This document shows positions 7,372 to 15,358 of a stretch of 64,000 bases of DNA, one piece after another. The translations under genes were made by a program, and so were the position numbers. The DNA comes from Methylibium petroleiphilum PM1 (GTDB taxonomy: Bacteria; Pseudomonadota; Gammaproteobacteria; Burkholderiales; Burkholderiaceae_C). Within the stretch, counting starts at the first letter, position 1; every line of letters starts with the position of its first letter. Location: NCBI RefSeq assembly GCF_000015725.1, contig NC_008825.1, positions 3,162,001 to 3,226,000 on the forward strand, read 5' to 3'. The notes under the pieces were generated by a model. It worked only from the letters and a program-made list of their open reading frames with translations, searched no databases and was not told where the DNA came from.

Positions 7372-8937
7372 ATGCCGTCGGATGCGATCAATGAGGGTCA
7401 GGCACAGGATGCTCCACGCATGCGAGCGGCAGAGTACGTCCGCATGTCGACCGAACATCAGCAGTACTCGACCGAGAACCAGGCGGACAAGATCCGCGAG
7501 TACGCTGTTCGCCGCGGCATCGACATCATCAAGACCTACGCCGACGAAGGAAAGAGCGGGCTGCGTATCGACGGTCGCCAGGCACTGCAAAGCTTGATCC
7601 GGGACGTCGAGGCAGGCACCGCCGACTTCGACATCATCTTGGTGTACGACGTGAGCCGCTGGGGCCGCTTCCAGGATGCCGACGAGAGCGCCTACTACGA
7701 ATATATCTGCCGCCGAGCTGGCATCCAGGTGGCCTATTGCGCAGAGCAGTTCGAGAACGACGGCTCGCCCGTCTCGACCATCGTCAAGGGCGTCAAGCGT
7801 GCAATGGCCGGCGAGTACAGCCGGGAGCTTTCGGCGAAGGTCTTCGCCGGCCAGTGTCGGCTGATCGAGCTGGGCTATCGGCAGGGAGGTCCAGCAGGCT
7901 ACGGTCTGCGTCGAACACTCGTCGACGTCAAAGGCGAAGTCAAGGCGGAGCTTTCGCGAGGCGAGCACAAGAGTCTGCAGACCGACCGAGTCATCCTGCG
8001 GCCCGGTCCTGACGAGGAGGTCACCATCGTCAACCAGATCTATCGGTGGTTCATCGACGATGGCATGTACGAATCGGAGATTGCCGGTCGCCTCAATGGC
8101 ATGCGCGTCCGCACCGACCTAGACCGCGAGTGGACGCGCGCAACCGTCCGCGAAGTGCTCACCAATGAGAAGTACGTCGGGCACAACGTCTACAACCGGG
8201 TCTCCTTCAAGCTGAAGAAGCTGCGGGTGGTGAATCCGCCGGAGATGTGGATTCGAAGGGATGCCGCTTTCCCGGGGGTGGTTCCGCCGGACGTGTTCTA
8301 TACCGCCCAAGGGATCATCCGAGCGCGAGCGCACCGATACACCAACGAGGAACTCATCGAACGACTCCGTGGCCTGTATCGCAACCGCGGCTTTCTCTCC
8401 GGTGTCGTGATCAACGAGACGGAGGACATGCCGTGCGCTGCCGTCTATGCCCACCGGTTCGGAAGCCTGGTGCGGGCGTATCAACTCGTCGGGTTTACGC
8501 CGGACCGGGACTACCGCTACGTCGAGATCAATCGCGCCCTGCGCCGCATGCACCCCGACGTGTTGCGGCAGATCGAGGGGCAGATCGCAGGCCTTGGCGG
8601 CATCGTTCAGCGCGATGCCGCCACGGACGTCCTCATCGTCAACGGCGAGTTCACGGTCTCGATCGTGCTGGCGCGTTGCCATGAGGCCGCCGGAATGCCG
8701 AACCGCTGGAAGATCCGGCTCGACTCCAGCCTGGCGCCAGACATCTCTGTCGCGGCCCGGCTGGAAAGCGGCAACCAGGCGGTGCGGGACTACTACCTCC
8801 TGCCAAAGGTCGACATCGGCAGCTCAAACATCAGTCTGGCCGAGAGGAATGCGGCCGAGTTCGAGAGCTACCGCTTCGAGACGCTGGACTACCTGTACGG
8901 CATGGCGGCCCGGTCCCGCGTGAGGTTGGCAGCGTGA
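7372..8937 (+). CDS. Large serine recombinase
   Basis: The protein has 521 aa. ATG 7372 (MPSDAIN) is chosen because CGGAGG lies 7 bp upstream. The catalytic domain (residues 15-160) begins AAEYVRMSTEHQQYSTENQ, where the Ser of VRMS is the expected nucleophile, and includes VYDVSRWGR. The recombinase/zinc-ribbon-like part follows (GYGLRRTL, WTRATVREVLTNEKYVGHNV). This length is typical for large serine integrases. Its stop overlaps the GTG start of the next gene (GTGA), so the three genes 7372-10708 are co-translated. The attachment sites are not visible. Confidence 0.88.
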   Translation: MPSDAINEGQAQDAPRMRAAEYVRMSTEHQQYSTENQADKIREYAVRRGIDIIKTYADEGKSGLRIDGRQALQSLIRDVEAGTADFDIILVYDVSRWGRFQDADESAYYEYICRRAGIQVAYCAEQFENDGSPVSTIVKGVKRAMAGEYSRELSAKVFAGQCRLIELGYRQGGPAGYGLRRTLVDVKGEVKAELSRGEHKSLQTDRVILRPGPDEEVTIVNQIYRWFIDDGMYESEIAGRLNGMRVRTDLDREWTRATVREVLTNEKYVGHNVYNRVSFKLKKLRVVNPPEMWIRRDAAFPGVVPPDVFYTAQGIIRARAHRYTNEELIERLRGLYRNRGFLSGVVINETEDMPCAAVYAHRFGSLVRAYQLVGFTPDRDYRYVEINRALRRMHPDVLRQIEGQIAGLGGIVQRDAATDVLIVNGEFTVSIVLARCHEAAGMPNRWKIRLDSSLAPDISVAARLESGNQAVRDYYLLPKVDIGSSNISLAERNAAEFESYRFETLDYLYGMAARSRVRLAA

Positions 8938-9833
8938 GCGATTCGCTGCCCCGGGAGATTCGCCAGATTCCGCTGGATCGCATCGACGTCTTGAATCCCC
9001 GCGAGCGCAACGCCAAGGCGTTTGCCGACATCGTCGCCAACATCAAGGCGATCGGCCTGAAGAAGCCGATCGTGGTGACACCGCGACCGTCTGACGATGG
9101 TTCCGATCGGTATCTTCTGGTCTGCGGCGAAGGCCGCATGAAGGCGTTCAACGCGCTCGGCCAGGCCACGATTCCCGCCCTTGTGGTCGAGGTTGACGAT
9201 GAGGATGCCTTCATCATGAGTCTGACCGAGAACGTTGCTCGGCGGCAATGGAGGCCGTTGGAACTGCTTGCAGGCATCGAGCAGTTGCTGGCGCGCGGCT
9301 ACAACCCTCGACAGATCAGCGTCAAGACGGGCCTGACCTTCAGCTACGTGCAGGGAATCGTCAGTCTGATCAAAGGTGGCGAGCAACGCCTGCTCGTCGC
9401 TGTCGAAAAGGGCGACGTGCCGCTCAACGCGGCCCTCGCAATCGTCGGCGCCGGTGATGACGACAAGGCTGTTCAGGCTGCGCTGCAGGAAGCCTATGAG
9501 GCCGGCACACTCCGCGGACGGAAGCTGATCGATACACGGCGCGTGCTTGAGCGGCGATCCAAGCTGGGCCGATCCATCGCTCGACGAATGCCCCGAGGGA
9601 CGAGCGACGTGACGACGTCGAGCCTGGTACGCACCTACCAGAAGGAGGTGGAGCGGCAGAAGGCGATGGTTCGGAAGGCCACCATCGCGCAGCAGCGACT
9701 ACTGTTCACCGTCAGTGCCCTGCAGGAGTTGTTCAAGGACGACAACTTCGTCAACTTGCTCCGTGCAGAGGGGCTGGACACACTGCCCAGGTACCTCGCC
9801 GAGCGGGTCTGGACGGACGGTCGGCGAACATGA
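8934..9833 (+). CDS. ParB N-terminal domain protein
   Basis: The protein has 299 aa from GTG 8934, overlapping the recombinase stop. The ParB/Srx-like N-terminal domain has VLNPRERNAKAFADIVANIK, VTPRPSD, CGEGRMKAF and LTENVARRQ, the usual nucleotide/DNA-binding motifs. A helix-turn-helix (RQISVKTGLTFSYVQGIVSL) follows and then a RepB-like C-terminal region. No ParA gene is near. In this setting it is more likely to act with the recombinase, for example in site choice or regulation, than in partition; that role is inferred. Confidence 0.83.
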   Translation: MSDSLPREIRQIPLDRIDVLNPRERNAKAFADIVANIKAIGLKKPIVVTPRPSDDGSDRYLLVCGEGRMKAFNALGQATIPALVVEVDDEDAFIMSLTENVARRQWRPLELLAGIEQLLARGYNPRQISVKTGLTFSYVQGIVSLIKGGEQRLLVAVEKGDVPLNAALAIVGAGDDDKAVQAALQEAYEAGTLRGRKLIDTRRVLERRSKLGRSIARRMPRGTSDVTTSSLVRTYQKEVERQKAMVRKATIAQQRLLFTVSALQELFKDDNFVNLLRAEGLDTLPRYLAERVWTDGRRT

Positions 9834-10708
9834 CCGCCATTGCCCTCGGCTTCGTGCCGGAGCCGATCACGGTGAGCCTCGACCGGATACTGCCATCGAG
9901 GAAGGTGCCTGCAGGCCTCGCAACGTCGAGGAAATTCCGCCAGGTCAAGTCGTCCATCGAGGAAGTCGGGCTGATTGAGCCGTTGTCGGTGGCCGCACTG
10001 GACGCCGTCAGCGGTCATCACCTGCTACTGGACGGCCACGTGCGGCTGGTTGCATTGCAGGCTCTCGGCCACGCGAGCGCGTCGTGCCTTGTGGCGAAGG
10101 ACGATGAAGGCTACACCTACAACAACCGGATCAATCGGCTCTCGACGGTGCAGGAGCACTTCATGATCCGGCGCGCGATCGAGCGCGGCGTCTCACAGGA
10201 GCGGTTAGCCAAGGCGCTCGGCGTGGACGTGTCCCAGATCGCGAAGAAGGTCAATCTGCTGGAAGGCATCTGCCCGGAGGCGGTCGAACTGTTCAAGGAC
10301 CGTCAGTTTTCGGTGGAGCTGGGGCGAGTGCTGCGCAAGATGAAGCCGACCCGGCAGATCGAGTGCGCCGAGCTGATGCTGTCCGCGAACAATCTGACGG
10401 TCGCCTACGCCGAGGCTCTTCTGGTCGCGACGCCGGCGCACGCACTGGTGTCGGACAAGCGTGCCCGAAAGATTTCTGGCGTGACGCCGGACCAGATGGC
10501 GCGGATGGAGCGCGAGATGGCGAACCTTCAGGGGCAGTACCGGTTGGTCGAGCAGTCCTATGGGCAAGACGTGCTCAACCTGGTGCTCGCCAAGGGATAC
10601 CTGATCAAGCTGATGGAGAACGCGCTGGTCGCGAAGTTCCTCAAGGCCAAACACCCCGACATGCACGAGCAGTTTGTGTTGATTGCCGCGGCCGTTTCAT
10701 TGGACTGA
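9830..10708 (+). CDS. Second ParB/RepB-type protein
   Basis: The protein has 292 aa; its ATG overlaps the preceding stop (ATGA). The N-terminal ParB-like domain (LDRILPSRKVP, SSIEEVGLIEPLSV, LLLDGHVRLVAL) is followed by a helix-turn-helix (ERLAKALGVDVSQIAKKV) and a helical C-terminal part like plasmid RepB proteins. Together with the previous protein it gives two ParB-fold proteins behind one recombinase. They may form a hetero-oligomer. Function in the module is unknown. Confidence 0.82.
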   Translation: MTAIALGFVPEPITVSLDRILPSRKVPAGLATSRKFRQVKSSIEEVGLIEPLSVAALDAVSGHHLLLDGHVRLVALQALGHASASCLVAKDDEGYTYNNRINRLSTVQEHFMIRRAIERGVSQERLAKALGVDVSQIAKKVNLLEGICPEAVELFKDRQFSVELGRVLRKMKPTRQIECAELMLSANNLTVAYAEALLVATPAHALVSDKRARKISGVTPDQMARMEREMANLQGQYRLVEQSYGQDVLNLVLAKGYLIKLMENALVAKFLKAKHPDMHEQFVLIAAAVSLD

Positions 10709-10733
10709 GCGTCGGGCAGTCAGCCCGTGCGCG

Positions 10734-11105
10734 CTACGCATCCGATCCCTGGCGATCTTCCAACTGGCGAGCCAACTCGACCCTTCTCACCGGGTCGCCA
10801 TCGAGCGCGATGTTCCACAGCAGTTCTCGCTCAGTGTCAGTCCGAGCGTGGTCCGGGCTCACAGCTGCCAACTGCACTGGCCGGTTCCCTGCTGGTCGGC
10901 CGCCGTACCGCTCCAGTTCCACGTCCATCAGCCAGTTGAGGAACGCAGAGTCGTCCGAGGGCTCGGCGTAGTAGCGCTTGCACTCTCGCACGTAGGCCTC
11001 CAGATCGGCCACGGTTGCGATGGCCGTCGGCTCGAAGCCCGTGATACGGGTCCACCGCCGGATGTCGACTTCGCTGAGCGTCAGCCGGTTGCCGTATCGA
11101 ATCAT
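10734..11105 (-). CDS. Small protein of unknown function, paired with NERD gene
   Basis: The protein has 123 aa from ATG 11105 (MIRYGNRLTLSEVDIRRW), with GAGGG about 10 bp upstream. It starts 13 bp after the stop of the NERD-domain gene and on the same strand, so the two are probably one operon. The sequence is acidic and helical (LEAYVRECKRYYAEPSDDSA). No family recognised. Confidence 0.6.
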   Translation of the reverse strand: MIRYGNRLTLSEVDIRRWTRITGFEPTAIATVADLEAYVRECKRYYAEPSDDSAFLNWLMDVELERYGGRPAGNRPVQLAAVSPDHARTDTERELLWNIALDGDPVRRVELARQLEDRQGSDA

Positions 11106-11118
11106 GGCCAGACCCTCA

Positions 11119-12183
11119 TTACCCGGTTCGCAGTTCATCCACATGCGGCAGCGCGATGACCGACGGTCGGATCTGCCCCGCCTCGTGAAAGTACACGCAA
11201 TCGTCCATGCCGACCGACGTGGTGGGCAAGAGATCGCCTCGCATACGTCCGAACGGCGCCAGACCCAAGAGTGGCACCAGGCCCCACAGCTTGCCACGCC
11301 ACCAGTGCAGCGAGGCCTTGCGGCAGGCCGGGAGCACGCCGATGCGCCGCCCGTCGACCCGAACCCAAATCAGGTCCCCGATGAGTTCGCGCCCGCCGTG
11401 CAGCCGGACGACATCCCACGTGCGGAGCTGGCCGACGACCTCCGCGATCCTGGTCGTCGTGGCAGGCGTCATCATCTCCAGGAGACCCTCGGTCAGCTTG
11501 GTGGCGGTGGCAGGCTTGGCGCATCGCTCGATCAACTTGGCCAGCAACAGCTCCGATCCGGACACGCCGCGGCCGAACCGCGAACCCGCAACTTGCAAAT
11601 CGTAGAGCGTCACCACACTCGGATGCGCCGCCAAACGCTCGTCGAGGTCGAGCCCCGGGTGGGTGAAGACGACGACCTGGCCGAACCGATCGCGCGGCAC
11701 GTCCAGACCGGTGGCTTGCAGATGCTGGCGCAGCGCTCGCACCTTGCTGTCGTTGTGCGTGACCAGGCTGTCGAATACCTGCACTTCGCCCGAGCGCCGC
11801 TGGTAGATCCACTGCTCGCCGTCGAGTCGCAAGGTGCCACTCCAGTGCTTGACTTCGATGATCGCGATGCGCCGCGGCGTCACGACGACCAGGTCGATCT
11901 CATAGCGCCCGGCAGCAGGATTGGCGGGGTCTCTCGGCACGCGCTTGCCGCCGAAGATGTGCCCGAAGCGGGACGACTGGTGCCGCCCCATGACGCGCCG
12001 AAGCGACAGTTCGCCCCGCGCGCCGGCCAGGACCTCCGGCAACTCGGCGTGGGGACGAACACGCATCATCTCGTGCCAGTCTTGCAGGCGCCGCTCCCAG
12101 CCGGGGTCGGCTGGCCGCAGTTCGGGCACGCCCGGCAGCCGAAAGTCTTCGAACCTGGCGTCGTCAGTTGGAAAGTCGGTCAA
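11119..12183 (-). CDS. NERD-domain (nuclease-related) protein
   Basis: The protein has about 354 aa. The proposed start is TTG 12183 (LTDFPTDDARF) with GGAG 9 bp upstream; the frame stays open further upstream but there runs into the gap before the recombinase gene. The NERD domain spans about residues 50-180: GARGELSLRRVMGR, YEIDLVVVTPRRIAIIEVKH (Asp ... Glu-x-Lys of the PD-(D/E)XK fold) and WSGTLRLDGEQW. A C-terminal region of about 150 residues has no recognised motif. NERD proteins are common in defence islands; catalysis here is inferred. Confidence 0.75.
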   Translation of the reverse strand: MTDFPTDDARFEDFRLPGVPELRPADPGWERRLQDWHEMMRVRPHAELPEVLAGARGELSLRRVMGRHQSSRFGHIFGGKRVPRDPANPAAGRYEIDLVVVTPRRIAIIEVKHWSGTLRLDGEQWIYQRRSGEVQVFDSLVTHNDSKVRALRQHLQATGLDVPRDRFGQVVVFTHPGLDLDERLAAHPSVVTLYDLQVAGSRFGRGVSGSELLLAKLIERCAKPATATKLTEGLLEMMTPATTTRIAEVVGQLRTWDVVRLHGGRELIGDLIWVRVDGRRIGVLPACRKASLHWWRGKLWGLVPLLGLAPFGRMRGDLLPTTSVGMDDCVYFHEAGQIRPSVIALPHVDELRTG

Positions 12184-12227
12184 GGGCGCTGCTCCGGCAA
12201 GTGAACCTGCCGGGATGCTTGCCCTGG

Positions 12228-12240
12228 ATCTCCAGGCTTC
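12228..12240 (+). repeat. 13-bp direct repeat, left of tyrosine recombinase
   Basis: ATCTCCAGGCTTC is repeated perfectly at 13308-13320, the two copies flanking the tyrosine recombinase gene and its palindrome. It could be a target or core duplication of a small recombinase unit. Confidence 0.45.
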
Positions 12241-12281
12241 AAGGGGTGGGTGCGCGGGCCGGGTACCGCCTCCGCCGCACC

Positions 12282-13238
12282 TCAAATGCCGATCCGCTCC
12301 ACCTCGTTGAGCTTGATCTGGTCGCCGCGCCGGTCGTACAGGCCCGTCGTGCGTGAAGACTCGTGATTGGCCATCTGCTGCGCGATCTCCAGCTTGCCGC
12401 CGTTCAAGAGGTACTCGGTGATGCCAGTCGCGCGGAACGAGTGACATCCAATGGCCGTGGCAATGCCGGCAGCTTCCGCGCGCCGCCGGATCATCCGGTA
12501 CACGTCGGCCTGGGACATCGGCCGCGACGTCAGCGTGTCGGTGGCAGCGCGCGCCGACCTGAACAGCGGCCCGCCGGGATCGTCGGCAATGCCGGCGGCC
12601 TCCAGGTAGTCGTAGAGCCACTCCTCCAGCCGGTGGTGGCACGGCATCTCGTGGCGCTTGCCGCCCTTCTCGTCCAGCCGCACCCACAGGCGCCGCCGCT
12701 GCGTGTAGACATCCTCGACCCGCAGCCGCGTCACCGCGCCGACGCGCGCGAAGGTGTAGACCATGGTCCCGATCAAGGCCCGATCGCGCATGCCCACCAG
12801 GGATTCGGCGTCGATGGACTCGACCAGGTCGCGCACCTCGCTCGCCGACAGCACGGGCGTCTTACCGGTCTTCACCGAGTAGCGCGGCCCGCGCACGGCC
12901 GCCGCCGGGTTGATCGGCATCACCTGCCCCACCACCAGCCAGTCGAACAGCGCGCGCAGCGCCGCCAGGCGCTGCTTCACCGAGGGTGCGGCCAGGTCGA
13001 GCTGCTCGACGTACAGCGCGACGTGGACCGGCTGCACCTGCCGCACGTCGCCGATGCCGAAGCGCGCGCACCAGTCGGCGAAGTGCTGCCCGGCCCGCGC
13101 GTAAGCCTTGCGGGTGTTCGGGTTGCGGATGTGCGCGGTGAAGAACTCCAGCGTGCGCGCCTTGGCGCGGGCGTCAGGCGCGAGCAGCGCCGGCACGGAC
13201 GCGGCGGGCAGGAGTTCGAGCTGGGACGGTGCGAACAT
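12282..13238 (-). CDS. Tyrosine recombinase (XerC/D-like integrase)
   Basis: The protein has 318 aa, the size of Xer-type recombinases. The N-terminal SAM-like domain (residues 30-105) has NPNTRKAYARAGQHFADWC. In the catalytic domain (residues 128-310) the Arg is in FARVGAVTRLRVEDV, His-x-x-Arg in CHSFRATGITEYLLNGG, His in QMANHESSRTT and the Tyr nucleophile in GLYDRR. All required residues are present, so it may be active. A perfect 14-bp inverted repeat with 6-bp centre lies 14 bp in front of the start codon. It is unrelated to the truncated integrase near tRNA-Arg. Confidence 0.88.
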   Translation of the reverse strand: MFAPSQLELLPAASVPALLAPDARAKARTLEFFTAHIRNPNTRKAYARAGQHFADWCARFGIGDVRQVQPVHVALYVEQLDLAAPSVKQRLAALRALFDWLVVGQVMPINPAAAVRGPRYSVKTGKTPVLSASEVRDLVESIDAESLVGMRDRALIGTMVYTFARVGAVTRLRVEDVYTQRRRLWVRLDEKGGKRHEMPCHHRLEEWLYDYLEAAGIADDPGGPLFRSARAATDTLTSRPMSQADVYRMIRRRAEAAGIATAIGCHSFRATGITEYLLNGGKLEIAQQMANHESSRTTGLYDRRGDQIKLNEVERIGI

Positions 13239-13251
13239 GGCGGTCGAAAGG

Positions 13252-13285
13252 GCTGTGACTGATAACGTCCTTTATCAGTCACAGC
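13252..13285. repeat. lox-like palindrome before the tyrosine recombinase
   Basis: GCTGTGACTGATAA (13252-13265) is followed by CGTCCT and the exact reverse complement (13272-13285). The 14-bp arms with 6-bp spacer have the shape of a core recombination site for a tyrosine recombinase. It could instead be an operator for the same gene, since it overlaps the expected promoter. Confidence 0.65.
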
Positions 13286-13307
13286 GCCCGACATTCAACA
13301 TCCGCGC

Positions 13308-13320
13308 ATCTCCAGGCTTC
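13308..13320 (+). repeat. 13-bp direct repeat, right of tyrosine recombinase
   Basis: This is the second copy of ATCTCCAGGCTTC (first at 12228-12240). It lies between the palindrome and the IS5-family copy at 13343. Confidence 0.45.
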
Positions 13321-13342
13321 GGTCAAGACGCACACGGTCTAG

Positions 13343-14552
13343 GGAAGCGCTGATCAACCCGCTTCGTGACCGCGACTCGGCCGACAGCGGGCGTTGATGG
13401 CGACTCGTGAACTCAGAAGTGGCACCGATGAGCCCCTTCTGCGGCACTTCGAGGCCGCTCTCAGGCCCCCGTTCATGCAGCAGACGCACTGAGGCCTTGG
13501 GCCAGCAATCGGCGCCGGGCGATGTACAAGTTGGCCAGCGCAGCGTGCGCCTTCGCGCGAGCTTCGTTCTTGGAGATCCCGCGGTAGCTGACCTTGCGGT
13601 AGCCGAACAGGTTCTTGATGACGTGGAACGGGTGTTCGACGATGGCCCGCACCTGAGCCTTGCGCCGTTCGAACCACTCGTGCATCGCCTTGGCCGGCCC
13701 TTCGGGCATGGCCTTGAGTTGGCCGCGCTTCATGGCGATACGCCAATCCATGTCCTGGCGCAGCCTGCCCTCTTCCTGCGCCGTCGTGATCTCGTCTCGC
13801 CTCTGGATGCCGGTGTAGCCGCTGTCGCCGTGAACTTGGCTCTCCTGGCCATGCAGCAGTTCGTGCGCGTGCGCCACGTCAGCCTCGTTGGCCGCGGTGC
13901 AGACCACGCTGTGGATCAGACCCGACTCGGCATCCACGCCCGAGTGCATCTTCATCCCGAAGTGCCACTGGTTCCCCTTCTTGGTCTGGTGCATCTCGGG
14001 GTCGCGCTTGCCGTCCTCGTTCTTCGTCGAACTTGGCGCGGCAATGATGGTGGCGTCCACCACCGTGCCCTGGCGCATCAGCAGCCCACGCTCGGTGAGG
14101 TGCGCGTTGACCTCGGCCAGGATGGCCGACGTCAAGTCGTGCTGCTCGAGCAGGCGGCGGAACTTCAGCAGCGTTGTGGCGTCGGGTACGTTCTCCCGCC
14201 CAAGGTCGATGCCGATGAACTCGCGCATGGCCTGGCTGTCGTACAGCGCGTCTTCCAGTGCCTCGTCGGCCAGCGTGTACCACTGCTGCAGGAAGTACAT
14301 GCGCAGCATCCGCGGCACGCCAATCGGCGGTCGGCCCACCTTGCCGCTCTTCGGGTAGTGCGGCTCGATCAGCGCCTCAAGCCGCGCCCACGGAACCACC
14401 ACGTTCATCTCGGCCAGGAAGCGCTCCCGGCGCGTCTGGCGCTTCTTGCCGGCGTACTCGGCAGTGGCAAAACTCGTCTGCTTCATGGCAGCATCATCGC
14501 CGCTGAATTCGCCGCACGCCATCGTGGCCTGCACGGATAAATCAGTGCTTCC
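13343..14552 (-). mobile_element. IS5-family element, copy A (1,210 bp)
   Basis: The ends are imperfect inverted repeats beginning GGAAGCGCTGATCAA and GGAAGCACTGATTTA. It is flanked by the 4-bp target duplication CTAG (13339-13342 and 14553-14556), matching the YTAR target of IS5-type elements. It is inverted relative to copies B and C and identical to them in every reading frame. It inserted in the gap between the tyrosine recombinase and the nSTAND3 gene, without breaking a visible gene. Confidence 0.93.
13473..14486 (-). CDS. IS5-family transposase (copy A)
   Basis: The protein has 337 aa from ATG 14486 (MKQTSFATAEYAGKK). The DDE catalytic set is in GTVVDATIIAAPSS, VHGDSGYTGI and the C-terminal RAIVEHPFHVIKNLFGYRKV, the Y-(2)-R-(3)-E-like signature region. 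An N-terminal DUF772-like part has YFLQQWYTLADEALEDALYD. The frame is intact, so the element is likely active. Confidence 0.93.
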   Translation of the reverse strand: MKQTSFATAEYAGKKRQTRRERFLAEMNVVVPWARLEALIEPHYPKSGKVGRPPIGVPRMLRMYFLQQWYTLADEALEDALYDSQAMREFIGIDLGRENVPDATTLLKFRRLLEQHDLTSAILAEVNAHLTERGLLMRQGTVVDATIIAAPSSTKNEDGKRDPEMHQTKKGNQWHFGMKMHSGVDAESGLIHSVVCTAANEADVAHAHELLHGQESQVHGDSGYTGIQRRDEITTAQEEGRLRQDMDWRIAMKRGQLKAMPEGPAKAMHEWFERRKAQVRAIVEHPFHVIKNLFGYRKVSYRGISKNEARAKAHAALANLYIARRRLLAQGLSASAA

Positions 14553-14556
14553 CTAG

Positions 14557-14809
14557 GGCGATGCCATCCCCTTGCAACGCAATCATGTATGAAGTGCAAG
14601 CTTGACTGCCTTGAGGACTCTTAACGTTGGGAACTGATGGCCGTATTCCCGCGACCAGCCATCTAGTAGCCATCGGTCTCGGATACCTACTCAGGATCAC
14701 CAATCGGCGCTGGCCAATTCTGCGCGCGCGACTCGCAAGCCAATCCGGCCACCGGCACCAGCAACTGCTTTCCCACATGCAGCCGCAAGCTCAGCCAAAC
14801 AATGCTGGG
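14557..14809. other. Gene-free gap after the nSTAND3 gene
   Basis: This stretch lies beyond the nSTAND3 stop and before IS copy A. I see no convincing coding sequence or strong hairpin in it. Confidence 0.5.
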
Positions 14810-15358
14810 CTAGTCGTCGATGTCGTCGAAGATGCTGCGAGTACCGTGCTTCTCTTCCTGGACTCCGACGCTCCCCAGGGCGCGGGCACTGATCTTCGGC
14901 TCTGGTGGTTCTGCCTCCGAAATCCAGTCGTTCGCAGCCTTCTTCTCTCGCGTGATGATTCTCAACGCATCTTCGTCGCCACCAAACTGATCCTCCAGCG
15001 TGTTTAAAGACTCAAGGATGCCGTCTAGGTGCTCCTCCGGTGACTCTGACGAGTCATGACTGTCCTGGGCTTCCTTTCGCACCTCAGAAAACCTCGGCAG
15101 CAGAACGTCGCGCACTTGTAGTCTTAGGGTCTCAAATTCTTCGCCGACAAACATGCTCCGAATATCACTGTCTTTGAGCGCGTATAGGTCGTCCCCTTCA
15201 ATAGCATAGGCGGAAACCTTGTCAACGAACTTCTTCCGATACTCTTCCGGCAGCAACCCATAGCCGTGGAGTCGCACGGCGAGATCAACCTCAGGTACAA
15301 CACTGAGACGAAGCCCAGGGGTCGCAACTCGTTCAAGTAGCGTTGGCTCCTGCGCTAG

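Noticed and set aside
11119-12687. A 522-aa NERD protein with a long N-terminus
   Set aside because: The added N-terminus would be antisense-phase sequence overlapping the tyrosine recombinase gene and is Arg/Gly-rich without motifs. A TTG at 12183 with a ribosome site is more credible.
13407-14540. A 377-codon frame antisense to the IS5 transposase, in all three copies
   Set aside because: It recurs only because the IS copies are identical. The sense frame holds the DDE motifs and the antisense one resembles nothing.
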